Made by a program: the position numbers and the translations under genes. The notes below the pieces were generated by a model. That model was not told the origin of the DNA, did no database searches, and saw only the letters and a program-made list of their open reading frames with translations. This document shows positions 54,529-64,000 of a DNA stretch of 64,000 nt, one piece after another (the stretch's first letter is position 1; each line of letters starts with the position of its first letter). Location of the stretch: positions 20,253,063 through 20,317,062 of the forward strand of contig AP025057.1 in assembly GCA_036186865.1 (NCBI GenBank). Direction: 5' to 3'. The stretch is from Eustoma russellianum (taxonomy: Eukaryota > Streptophyta > Magnoliopsida > Gentianales > Gentianaceae).

Positions 54529-55389
54529 TCTAACTTTTTTCAGGAAATACACGCCGCTGGAAAAATGCCATGAAATGCCAAACATAGCAGATGCTGATCT
54601 CAGCTCAGCCCAACTACTGTAAGTGGTGACCGAGCTGAGCTGACAATATGTATACAACTTTATACTGCTAACAACCTCATACCCATGGAATCAGGTATAT
54701 TCTATTAATTACTTGGAAAGGTAAACCTTTTCTTTGTTGAATATCATTGATTTTAGTTACATACTTGAAAATTTACTTGTCCCTAATATTCTATTACATC
54801 ACAATACGTCCATTCAAGAATAACCATGCATCTATTTAAATTATTCTTAGCTGAGTTGAACTGAGTAAGACAATACCTTATGGGTAATGAATGAAATAAA
54901 ATAATAATAAGTGCTGACCTGAAATGTATATGCATCTAATAGACTACATGTTTTCCGAAACTGTGCATCAAACAAAAAATCATGCATCTAAATAAATTCA
55001 TAATTAGACCTTATGAGCCCATGGTCTCCTTAATGAATTTAGAATATATGTCAACTTGAAATTAAGAACATGAACGTCTATGGTGACATGAAACTCTGTA
55101 CATTATATATTTAATTCCTGATAAAATAAACTTAAAAATTTTGCAAATGTTGACATGCAATACCTCAGTGAATTATTATAATAAATATTTTCTACTTAAA
55201 TAAATTACATTCATTCCGCTCTTATTCATATAAGCTGTAATATAATGATGCATGCATAATTGTATTAATAAATATTTCCAAGTTCTTTTGGCTTGAGTTT
55301 TTTAGGAAGTCACTGAGAGCTTCTAGCTGACCATGGTTGGAAGCAGACCAAAAAAAGTCAAGCTTGGTTGTATTCATAAATACACCAAG
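54131..55389 (+). other. Right half of the element F interior, no gene seen
   Basis: AT-rich, with a TA microsatellite at 54487-54526 and an imperfect inverted repeat of CAGCTCAGCC / GAGCTGAGCTG near 54600-54645. No conserved protein domain in any frame. Confidence 0.6.
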
Positions 55390-55401
55390 CTTGAGGGGGA
55401 G
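55390..55401 (+). promoter_or_regulatory. Polypurine tract of element F
   Basis: The tract TTGAGGGGGAG immediately precedes the TGTTGAAG start of the 3' LTR, the usual plant retrotransposon layout. Confidence 0.85.
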
Positions 55402-56012
55402 TGTTGAAGAAGGAGTCTGCAGAAATAAACACAGTGATCAGCTGAACAGAGGTGCCCAGCTGAAGTGAACAGAAACCAATGACTAGCCGAGCTGAAGTGC
55501 TAAGCTGAAGTGAGACAGAAGTAGAAGTACCGAACCGACGTGTCTAGCTGAGGTGAGGTCAGAAGTACTCAAGCTGAGAAGAAGCGCCGAGCTAAAACAT
55601 ACAGTGCTGAGGTCACAGAAAACAGTGCCCAAGTTAAACGATGTAATGCTGAGGTGATGAGATAAAGCGTTGAGATGAAGAGTGTTGGAATGTAGATAGA
55701 GTACCAAGCCAAAAGAAAAAGTGCCGATATAAGCTAAAATGAGAAAAGACCGAGGTAATGAAGTATCTGAGCTAAAAGAAAGAATGTTGAAGCCGAAATG
55801 ACAAAGTGAAGGCACTAAAGGAAAACAACAATAACGGATGCCAAGCTGAGGAGGAGGTGAAGGCATAAACAAATGGATCAAGCTGCGCTGAGCAAAATAA
55901 CAACAGCAGAACAAAGAATAACAGCAGCAACAGAGACATCACTGCCGAGCTGAAACACTTAGATAAATAAGATACCTCGGAGGCATACATCCACTAGCTC
56001 AGTGGACCAATA
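55402..56012 (+). repeat. 3' LTR of element F, left portion
   Basis: Starts TGTTGAAGAAGGAGTCTGCAG and follows the 5' LTR as far as CAGTGGACCAATA. The 5' LTR continues with AAAAAATTG at 52402, but here element E begins. Compared with the 5' LTR it has several small indels and lacks about 30 bases before the ACTAGCTCAG word. Confidence 0.87.
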
Positions 56013-59000
56013 TGTAGAAATATGAGGGTTTGAGTGATTTTAAAATAAGAAATTTGAATATGTATATATATATATATAACGTTAAGTATATATATATATA
56101 CACAAGTGTACATGTATGCATGATAACTTGCCTTATTTACCTCATATATTATGTTGCCGTACTAACGAGCCATGAAGCTTTAAAGCTTACATCATATGGC
56201 GAACATTTGTTGAGTTTATACTATTTTCAGGTGCCACAATTAATGAACTAAAGTAGTTCATTAAGTGAAGTACTTAGTTTGATAAACTAAGTAGTTCATT
56301 AAAGGAAGATGCATTTGGAAAAGGCTTAAAGGCAACATGGCTATGGAAGGAAAGTCTTCTCCTCCTCCACACATCAATGTCACACGTTTTTAATACATAT
56401 ATATATACTATATTTTCAGATTTTTATAAAAGGCACATACACATTTATTCCAACGTACTATTGACACGTTATATATCTTACGAACGTACGTTTACGTCAC
56501 ACCACTATACTTAACTCATATTCATGAGTATATTCAGATCTTATATCATATGATATAGGATATGGTGATGACATATTAAATACGACACGATAAAAGGTTC
56601 TAAACCGAAATTTGTCGTATCGGGCGATACCGAAACTTCGCCAACGTGTCACGTACTTGCCATAAATAAATGGCCAGCCCATATACATCAAAATTCATTA
56701 AAAATTTCGTGCCATACACTGTTTATTGAGACAAAAATACTTTCCATGTTGGCACACACAATTCACCCCACATTTAGGCCAAAATGTGAAGATTCTAATT
56801 TTATTTTTGTCACATGTTTATGGTACCACTTTAAATCAGCCAAGTGCTGAAAATTAAAGTATATATTATATATATTATGTATAACATAATATATATAGCA
56901 TGTGCAAAAGTTGGAATTTAAATTAGAGAAAAATCGGGTAATCGATAAATATCGAAAATTCGGTTTTCTACGCACTTGACATGGAACGTTTTTCTTGAAC
57001 ATGATGTGGCACGTATCTAGACACTTTTTACATATAATATACATCTTAAAGTGTTCTAGAAAATTAAATTAAGGGCTGATTGGAATATTACATGTGTGTA
57101 ATATTAAATGTGCACTATTTTTCAAAGTTAGCAAAAATAAATTTCAGCACATGTACATACACATTAAACGTCACCCAAGCTGATGTGGAGCACATGTGGA
57201 GCCTTGTTGGCATGTTGATTGGTCAAGAATCAATCATACAATGTTGATGAATCAAAGAGAGAAGCTACAAAAGGTAAGTTTTCAACATACACCTCTCTTA
57301 TGTCACATGCTGAAAATTTCAGCATGTCACACACCTTAATGGCCGAATTCTTAAGGCTTAAGGAAGACATTTTATTAATTTTTTTCATTAAGGAATAAAT
57401 CAAAGAAATTATGGAAATGATTTGAATTGTATGTAAGGTTATTAAGTGTGATATTCTTCATATCACACATGCTGAAATTTTTCAGCATGTGTACAATTTG
57501 TTGTGGCCGAAATTTACCCCATTATTGTGTCCAAGTTCATTCTCAATCTTGTGGCAAGACTTGCCTTAATTATTGGATGTATTTTTATGGAAGAAATTCA
57601 AAGAAATATGGAAGAAATTCTGATTTGTCACACATGGAAAATGCTGAAAATTTCAGCATTAACACTATGATATGGCCGACTTTTTCAAGGGTGGAAGGGA
57701 GGATTTTTGTGTCTCAAACTTTATGACATGTTGTGACTATTTTGGCATGATTTGATAATTGATTATTTGGCACATGTTTAAAGTGTTTTTTTCAGAATAT
57801 CCATGTCATCAAATGATGACAACAATGAGCCAATCAAAAGGTGCCAAGTAAGCAATGACTAAATGATGGTCCAATGGAGTGATGCCAAGTAAGCAAAATG
57901 TTGTCACTATGATGTCTCACACCCTCTCAAGCAATTAAAAGGAAAGTTTCAAGAGGGGAGAAGGGGTGCAAGGGACGGCTGGACTTGATTAAAAAGAGAA
58001 GAGAAGAACAAACAAAAGCAACACCAAGAATCATATTCAAAAGTGATCAAAGTGCAAAAGCTTTCTTCTCCTACACTTTCTTTCTTTCTTCTTGTAAAAA
58101 GCCTATTGTACTTTACTTCTTTCATCCTTGAATAGGCTTCATAGAAACCACCATTCATTCATCATTGTACAAGATTGATCAAGGTGTGATCAATCTTCAT
58201 TCTAGCGAGGTGGTGGTGTTCGTGCAAATTGTACTCACTATACAAGGTTTGTAAAGGGTTGGAGTTAAGGTGTAACTCTATCAACCCTGCGGTAAGGTGT
58301 ACTGTGTGTGTGAAATTAGTGTGAACCAAGGAAGGTGTTCCTTGAAGACTGGAGTAGGTTGTTTATAACCGAACCAGTATAAAATTCTTGGTGCAATTTA
58401 CTTTCTGCATTTACGTTTCAGTTTCTGCGCTGTTTACTTATATTGTTGACGTTCGCAAAAATAGTAAACGTTTTCTAAAAATTATAAAATTTTTCAGAAA
58501 CATACATAAACGTTCTAGGGTTAATTTGGCACAAGTTTCAACCCTTTTGGACAAGTATAAGTCATCCAAACATCAAAAGTTCTGAGACTAGTGCAGTCTG
58601 ATTTTCAGACTTGCAAAGGTTGAGACTTTGGGTGTATTTGACCTACTTCCCAAAAGAATTTTCAAAAACTGTTTCAACCCATTTAAATATAGTGTGTGAA
58701 GAGTTATTGGTCAAATTTTCAGATCATTTGGACATTCACACAAATAGGAATTAATTTTTCAAAACCATCTACCGTTTCTGGCAGTTTTGCACAATCTGAG
58801 TGCCAACGGTTTTTGAAGGGGTTAAAGGTTGAATTTTGATTTGAAATTTTTAGGGGACCCTCACAACATCTGAGGCTAAGTTCTCTCAAAATTTCATAAT
58901 TTTTGGAGACCTCTAACCTAGTTTTTAAATCGTTCTAAAACTGGTACTGAAAACAGAATCTGTTTTCAGAACTTGAATTGGTTAGGTCTAAAGAAATTTT

Positions 59001-59069
59001 AAAAAAACCATATTTTCCGCACCACCTATTCAACCCCCCCCCTTCTAGTGGTGCCTTGCAGATCCTACA
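56013..59069 (+). repeat. 5' LTR of element E
   Basis: 3057 bp, TGTAGAAATATGAGG to GATCCTACA. It is about 350-420 bases longer than the LTRs of C and D, largely because of three copies of a TGCTGAAA...TTTCAGCA hairpin module (near 57308, 57468 and 57641). Paired palindromes at about 56239-56301, and a CATAAATAAATGG TATA-like box near 56661. Confidence 0.9.
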
Positions 59070-59083
59070 AGTGGTATCAGAGC
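59070..59083 (+). promoter_or_regulatory. Primer binding site of element E
   Basis: AGTGGTATCAGAGC after the LTR end, complementary to initiator tRNA-Met. Confidence 0.93.
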
Positions 59084-59123
59084 GCAGGAATACTCACTAC
59101 AAGGAATCCAACGATTCAGTGAG

Positions 59124-60731
59124 ATGGCATCCACAAATCTCAAAACCGAACAAGAAGGTATGTCAAGCCAAAGGCCTCCACTCTTTGACGGTGAGTCTTT
59201 TATTCAATGGAAACTTAGGATGAAATTATTTCTTATGGCTATAGACATAGACCTTTGGTCAATAATTGAAGATGGTCCATATGTCCCGTCTAAATTGTCC
59301 ATTGTAGATGGAGTCACACTAGAAGTAATTAAAACAAGACAAGATTATACTAGTGAAGACAAAAAGAAACTGAGTATGAATGCTAAGGCCATGCAATTAC
59401 TCTTAAATGGCTTAAGTAAGAGTGAGTCTAGTTATGTGTCCAATTGTTCGAGTGCACAAGAAATGTGGAGAATCTTAGAAATGAAACACGAAGGCACGAG
59501 TCAAGTCAAAGAGTCTAAAATTAATATGCTTATGTCTACTCTTGAGTCTTTCAAGTTGTTGCCTAATGAGTCAATTGTTGATATGGATCTTCGTCTGACT
59601 AACATCTATAACTCTCTTGAGTCTCTTGGTAAGGCCTTTACAACGCAGGAAAAAGTACAGAAAGTCCTACGGAGCCTCCCTTCAGAATGGGATCCTAAAG
59701 TGACTGCCATAGAAGAAAGCAAGGAGACTAAGTCAATAAAAATGGAAGAACTCATTGGTTCACTAAAAGTGTATGAAAACAAACTCATTATTCGGAAATC
59801 GGAATCAACCAAACAAGGTAAGACAATTGCTTTTAAATCAAATGAATACGTCTCCCCTCCCTCTGATCACATAGATGATAGTGATTCCGAATCGGATAAT
59901 GATGACTTAATTCTATTGGCAAAAGGACTAAGAAGATTCATGAGAAAATCATTTAGAAATAAAAACAAGGGCACTACATCTAAGAGAAATAAAAACAAGT
60001 CAAATGATAAGGACATTAAATGTTATGAATGCGGCAAACTCGGACACTTATCATATGACTGCCCAAACAAAGAAAAGCAAACTAATAAGTACCCTGACAA
60101 GGAGCGGAACAAAAATAGACCCGTCTCAGATCCTAAACAAAGGAAACGTGCACTAAAGGCCTCCACATGGAGTGACTCATCAGACTCTGAAACTGAGACC
60201 GAAGAGGAGACCGCTCAAGTTTGCTTCGCTTCAAAGGCGTCGAATGAGGTATCATCTGACTCTGACTCTGACTCTGAACCTTCTTACGATGATTTATTTA
60301 GTCAATATCTTGAGTTACATAAATTTACTAAGACTCTCACAAAAGAAAAGAAACGTTTAATTGAAGACAAGAAACTGTTAGAATCTTCTAACGAGAATCT
60401 TGTCGCTCAATTAAGCGATTCAAAGAAAGAGTCTTCATGTGCCATCACTGCATTAAAAAACGAGATCTCATCATTAACTTCTCAAAATAATGAAATGAAA
60501 TCCGAGATTTCAAATTTGAAATCAAGGAATACAGATTTAGAGAACATGATGAAACAATTCGATACAGGGTCAAACATGCTGCATCGCATCATATTATCGC
60601 AAAAGCATGACAGTGACAAAACTGGATTGGGGTACGTTGATACTAACGAAGTATCAACCAAACCAACCAAGTTTGTTGTGTCTAAAAAGGTAGACACCCC
60701 TAAGCATCAAGTGGCGTCTAAGATGACGTAG
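59124..60731 (+). CDS. Element E gag, 535 aa (CCHC)
   Basis: Starts MASTNLKTEQEGMSSQ. DUF4219-like part at about 17-45 (RPPLFDGESFIQWKLRMKLFLMAIDIDLW), UBN2 capsid region at about 65-200 (SESSYVSNCSSAQEMWRILEMK, LRSLPSEWDPKV), an acidic Ser/Asp run, and a CCHC knuckle with Cys300, Cys303, His308 and Cys313 (CYECGKLGHLSYDC). A second acidic run and a coiled coil at about 395-480 follow. It ends at TAG (60729-60731). The same frame continues to TGA at 61038-61040, and relatives C and D have no stop at this point, so the amber is probably a mutation. Gag forms the particle and packages the RNA. Confidence 0.92.
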   Translation: MASTNLKTEQEGMSSQRPPLFDGESFIQWKLRMKLFLMAIDIDLWSIIEDGPYVPSKLSIVDGVTLEVIKTRQDYTSEDKKKLSMNAKAMQLLLNGLSKSESSYVSNCSSAQEMWRILEMKHEGTSQVKESKINMLMSTLESFKLLPNESIVDMDLRLTNIYNSLESLGKAFTTQEKVQKVLRSLPSEWDPKVTAIEESKETKSIKMEELIGSLKVYENKLIIRKSESTKQGKTIAFKSNEYVSPPSDHIDDSDSESDNDDLILLAKGLRRFMRKSFRNKNKGTTSKRNKNKSNDKDIKCYECGKLGHLSYDCPNKEKQTNKYPDKERNKNRPVSDPKQRKRALKASTWSDSSDSETETEEETAQVCFASKASNEVSSDSDSDSEPSYDDLFSQYLELHKFTKTLTKEKKRLIEDKKLLESSNENLVAQLSDSKKESSCAITALKNEISSLTSQNNEMKSEISNLKSRNTDLENMMKQFDTGSNMLHRIILSQKHDSDKTGLGYVDTNEVSTKPTKFVVSKKVDTPKHQVASKMT

Positions 60732-61040
60732 AAAGCACCCCCTTCCACACGCCCCACTCCCTCATATCATGTGAAATATAATGTTGTACCATATAGATAT
60801 GAGAAGAAGAGATCAATGCATACACGGAATACATATCATCCACGCACCACGCACACACACACAAGGACATATCACAAACGTCCTTCATACATTGAGTATA
60901 GGGGAGTCCTTGGGCAAAGACCCAAAGTACATGCACCACATGTATACTATGTCGCACCTTCATCTACTTTCTTGCCATTTGATAGACCGAGAAGGATCAC
61001 CCAAGTATGGGTACCGAAAGGTACCTTTACTAAAAGGTGA
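60732..61040 (+). other. Continuation of the gag frame after the amber codon
   Basis: 102 codons in the gag frame: basic His/Tyr/Lys-rich sequence (YHVKYNVVPYRYEKKRSMHTR) ending RRITQVWVPKGTFTKR and TGA. C and D carry the same segment joined to gag, showing it belongs to the gag-linker part of the polyprotein. Confidence 0.75.
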
Positions 61041-61101
61041 TTAACTAACTCGAAAGGACCCAAAATTAAAAGGGTACCTAAATCACCTTTTTACATTGCA
61101 G
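61041..61101 (+). other. Frame-breaking spacer between gag and pol of element E
   Basis: The gag frame ends at 61040. The pol frame is closed by TAA at 61042-61044 and open only from 61045. The spacer has AAAAGGTGATT at its start, TTAACTAAC inside, a short T run and ACATTGCAG at the end, an intron-like layout. Element D keeps the GGTGAAG, CTAAC and TTGCAGGG features (minus strand, about 24880-24960). Removing 61037-61101 does not restore frame, so splicing is unproven. Confidence 0.5.
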
Positions 61102-64000
61102 GGAGACCACTCATCAAAAGACATATCAATAAAGTGGTTCCTTGACAGTGGTTGCTCGAGGCACATGACAGGTGACCCGAGCCTCTTCTCCAAATTAAAG
61201 AAGGTCACAAAAGGCGGATCCGTGACCTTTGGAGACAACAATGAAGGCAAGATCATTGGTAAAGGTACGATTGGAAACCCGGATACACTTCAAATCTCCA
61301 ACGTGTTTTTGGTAAGCAACTTATCTTACAATCTTCTTAGTATTTCGCAATTTGTTGACAATGGTTTCAATGTGTGTTTTACTCACCCTTACTGTAATAT
61401 AATAAATAAAAATGGAGAAACTGTTTTAAAAGGAAAACGTGAAGGAAATATATTCACACTATCTATGGATGATGTAGTAGATGCCAAAGTCAAATGTTTT
61501 ATGTCAAATGAACCCAATGTGAATTTGTGGCATAGACGTTTAGGACACATAGGTATTTCTACACTAGAAAAATTGCAACAAAAGAACCTAGTACGGGGAT
61601 TGCCTAAGCTTGATTTAGACAACTTTCAGTTGTGTGAATCTTGCATAAAAGGCAAACAAACACGTGAGTCACTTAAGCCTAAAAATGAGATAAGCACGAC
61701 TAGAATACTAGAACTATTGCATATCGATTTGTTTGGTCCTAGTCGTACTACAAGCCTTGGTGGGCGTCACTATGCATGTGTAATTGTTGATGACTTTTCT
61801 CGTTATACTTGGACTTTATTTCTTGCACATAAGGATGATAGCGCCATAGAAATCGCTAAATTAATTAAACAACTTGAAAATCAATACGGCGTAAATGTGA
61901 AAAGAATAAGAAGCGATAGAGGCGGTGAGTTTAAAAATAAAGAGATGATTTCATTCTGTGAAGAAAAAGGAATTAAACATGAGTTTTCGCCACCTAGAAC
62001 TCCACAATTAAATGGAGTAGTAGAAAGAAAGAATCGCACACTACAAGAAATCGCTAGAACTATGCTTTGCGAAAATAAATTACCTAGATTTCTGTGGGCG
62101 GAAGCCGTAAATTGTGCATGCTATATTGTAAATCGCCTATCTATAAGAAAGAAAATAAACAAGACGCCTTACGAAATTTTGAATGATCGCATGCCTAAAA
62201 TAGATTATTTTCGTGTGTTTGGATGCAAATGTTTTGTCTTGAATACAAAAGATAACTTAGATAAATTTGAATCCAAATCGATTGAGTGCATTTTCATTGG
62301 GTATTCCATAAATTCAAAAGCCTATAGATGTTATGATCCTCTCACTAGACAAATCATGGAATCTATTCATGTTAAATTCAATGAATTTGGAGAGGTTGAT
62401 AAGGAAAAGGAATATGATGATGACTTTGATTTGAAACCCGTTTTGGATGAAGAAAATGAGTCTTTTGATATGCATGAGATGAATGAAACACTAGAAATGC
62501 ATGATCATATAGAAATGCATGATAACTTAGAAAATAATCAACCAAGATGGCATAGAGATCACCCACATGATCTCATCATAGGCGACATCACTCACGGTGT
62601 GCGACCACGTAGAAGAATTACTTCGGATGAAATAAATGAATTTCATGCTATGATTTCTGAAATTGAGCCTAAAAATGTGCATGATGCTTTGAGTGATTCA
62701 TCTTGGATTGATGCTATGCATGACGAACTTAATCAATTCGTTAGAAATGATGTATGGGATTTAGTGCCACGACCACAAGATAAGACAATAATAGGCACAA
62801 AGTGGGTGTTTAGGAACAAAATGAATGAAGAAGGAAAAGTCGTTAGAAATAAAGCAAGACTCGTAGCTCAAGGATATAATCAAGAAGAAGGAATAGACTA
62901 CGATGAAACATTTGCACCCGTAGCACGTTTAGAAGCTATACGACTTTTACTTGCTATTGCTTGCATGAAAGATTTTAAATTGTATCAAATGGACGTCAAA
63001 AGTGCTTTTCTAAACGGATTTATACAAGAAGAAGTATACGTGAAGCAACCACCCGGTTTTGAAGATTTGAAACATCCTGATCACGTGTACAAACTAAAGA
63101 AGGCACTATATGGACTAAAGCAAGCACCTAGAGCATGGTATGATCGTTTTGCTACTTTTCTTTTAGAAAATAATTTTAAACGTGGTACTATAGATAGTAC
63201 ACTATTTTTGAAACAAGAAAAATCAGATTTACTTATTATTCAAATTTACGTAGATGACATTATTTTTGGTTCTACCTCACATAGACTCGTTAAGGATTTT
63301 GAAAATTGTATGAAAGCTGAATTTGAAATGTCTATGGTTGGTGAACTTAACTATTTTCTTGGCTTGCAGATTAAGCAAACGAGTAAAGGAATTCATATAA
63401 GCCAAGCTAAGTACGTAAACGACATGATCAAGAAATTCAATTTTGAAAATTTGAAACCATCCCCCACGCCTATGAGTGTCACTACTAAATTAGACAAAGA
63501 TGAACATGGTAAAGATGTTGATAATGGATTATATAGATCTATGATAGGTTCTTTACTATATTTAACTGCTAGTAGGCCTGACATCATGTTTAGCGTATGC
63601 ATGTGTGCTCGTTTTCAAAGTCAACCTAAGGTGTCACACTTAAATGCGGTAAAAAGAATATTCCGCTATATTAAGCACACGCCCACCTTAGGTATTTGGT
63701 ACGATAAGGATTCTACATTCGACTTACATGCTTATACTGATGCAGATTATGGTGGCTGCAAAATAGATAGAAAAAGCACGAGCGGAACTTGCCAATTTAT
63801 AGGAAATTCCCTTATTTCATGGTTTTCCAAAAAGCAAGCAAGTGTTGCTTTGTCCACTACTGAGGCTGAGTATATGGCTCTTAGCCTTTGTTGCACACAG
63901 TTGTTGTGGATAAAACAACAACTTTCGGACTTTGGAATTACCGTAGATAAAATTCCTATATATTGTGATAGTATGAGTGCAATTAATTTGTCTAAGAACC
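61045..64000 (+). CDS. Element E pol (protease, integrase, RT, RNase H), partial at the window edge
   Basis: Open without a stop for 985 codons to the window end. Protease: WFLDSGCSRHMTG (61135). GAG-pre-integrase/zinc finger: LWHRRLGHIG and CESCIKGK (61528-61650). Integrase: LHIDLFGP, VDDFSRYTW, SDRGGEFKN, LNGVVERKN (Asp, Asp, Glu kept; 61720-62035). RT: TKWVFRNKM, MDVKSAFLNG, LYGLKQAPRAWYD and YVDDIIFGS (YVDD at 63247-63258). RNase H: YTDADYGGCK, TEAEYMAL, YCDSMSAINLS. All catalytic residues are present. No ATG opens the frame before the protease, so it must be made by fusion with gag through an unknown step. The end lies beyond 64000. Confidence 0.93.

Larger units (their letters stand above)
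51759..56012 (+). mobile_element. Non-autonomous LTR retrotransposon F, 3' LTR cut by element E
   Basis: 5' LTR 51759-52683, PBS 52684-52696, about 2.7 kb internal region, polypurine tract ending at 55401, and the first 611 bp of a 3' LTR (55402-56012) that matches the 5' LTR until element E begins. No protease, integrase, RT or RNase H sequence is visible, so it must have used enzymes of another element. The internal region holds a degenerate array of short hairpin-like units. The rest of the 3' LTR and the right TSD are expected beyond the window, after element E. Confidence 0.88.
56013..64000 (+). mobile_element. Copia element E (Sire/Maximus-like), 5' LTR, gag and most of pol; continues past the window
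   Basis: Same family as B, C and D. 5' LTR 56013-59069, PBS, gag from 59124, and pol open to the last base. It inserted in the 3' LTR of F after CAATA, the expected left TSD copy. PR-INT-RT-RNaseH order defines Ty1/copia. The Sire/Maximus assignment is inferred from the gag start and RNase H motifs. It is the best preserved member here and could be the source of proteins for deletion derivatives like C. The pol end, 3' LTR and right TSD are outside. Confidence 0.93.

Noticed and set aside
54316..54657. 113-codon minus-strand frame with an Ile-Tyr run
   Set aside because: Driven by a TA microsatellite inside element F.
61037..61101. Simple GTGATT...TTGCAG intron joining gag to pol in element E
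   Set aside because: The 65-base removal leaves pol out of frame, so this exact splice cannot give a fusion; kept only as an open question.

Overview
This is plant nuclear DNA, most likely from a eudicot. It is AT-rich and holds plant-type Ty3/gypsy and Ty1/copia LTR retrotransposons, plant L1 LINEs with DUF4283 ORF1 proteins, and one single-exon ATL-type RING-H2 ubiquitin ligase gene. Nearly everything except that gene (44241-45845, minus strand) is transposon sequence, much of it nested. No tRNA, rRNA, CRISPR array or bacterial operon was seen.

Left part, 1-32139. The window opens inside a decayed Tekay/Del-like chromovirus (pol remnant and 3' LTR, 1-5135). Its RT and RNase H codons are interrupted by two short segments with canonical GT-AG intron borders. 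A 5'-truncated plus-strand LINE (about 5155-6422) follows. A minus-strand LINE ('LINE2') is then cut into three pieces (6423-6880, 16061-18888, 29653-32139) by two copia insertions of one family. The first is a solo LTR (B; TSD gaata), itself split by a deletion-derivative copia element (C, 7325-13801; TSD ttaca). The second is a minus-strand copia element (D, 18889-29652; near-TSD ctcta/cttta). Full-length LTRs of this family are about 2.6-3.1 kb, with a tRNA-Met type primer site.

Middle part, 32140-47829. A second minus-strand LINE ('LINE1', 32157-37998) lies between two copies of a 17-bp direct repeat at the 5' edge of LINE2. A microsatellite tract follows, then a nearly full-length plus-strand LINE ('LINE3', 38536-43830) with a perfect 15-bp TSD, a poly(A) tail and two long ORFs. 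Next comes the ATL-like gene and about 1.9 kb of unassigned DNA.

Right part, 47830-64000. A plus-strand LINE relic ('LINE4', zinc-ribbon and RNase H end) is interrupted by a 1.1-kb solo LTR (G; TSD gggta) and a 182-bp MITE with a 9-bp TSD. After an unassigned stretch comes a non-autonomous LTR element (F, 51759-56012). Its interior carries no recognisable pol but holds a degenerate array of short hairpin-like units. Its 3' LTR is cut by copia element E (56013 to beyond the window end). E has a 5' LTR, PBS, a long gag ORF with one internal amber codon, and a pol frame that stays open and keeps its catalytic residues to the last base.

The boundaries and TSDs give a relative order: LINE2 before D and B; B before C; LINE4 before G and the MITE; F before E. 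The best leads for something new are the intron-like segments in the chromovirus, the hairpin-unit array in F, the intron-like spacer between gag and pol in E, and the conserved palindromes in the copia LTRs.
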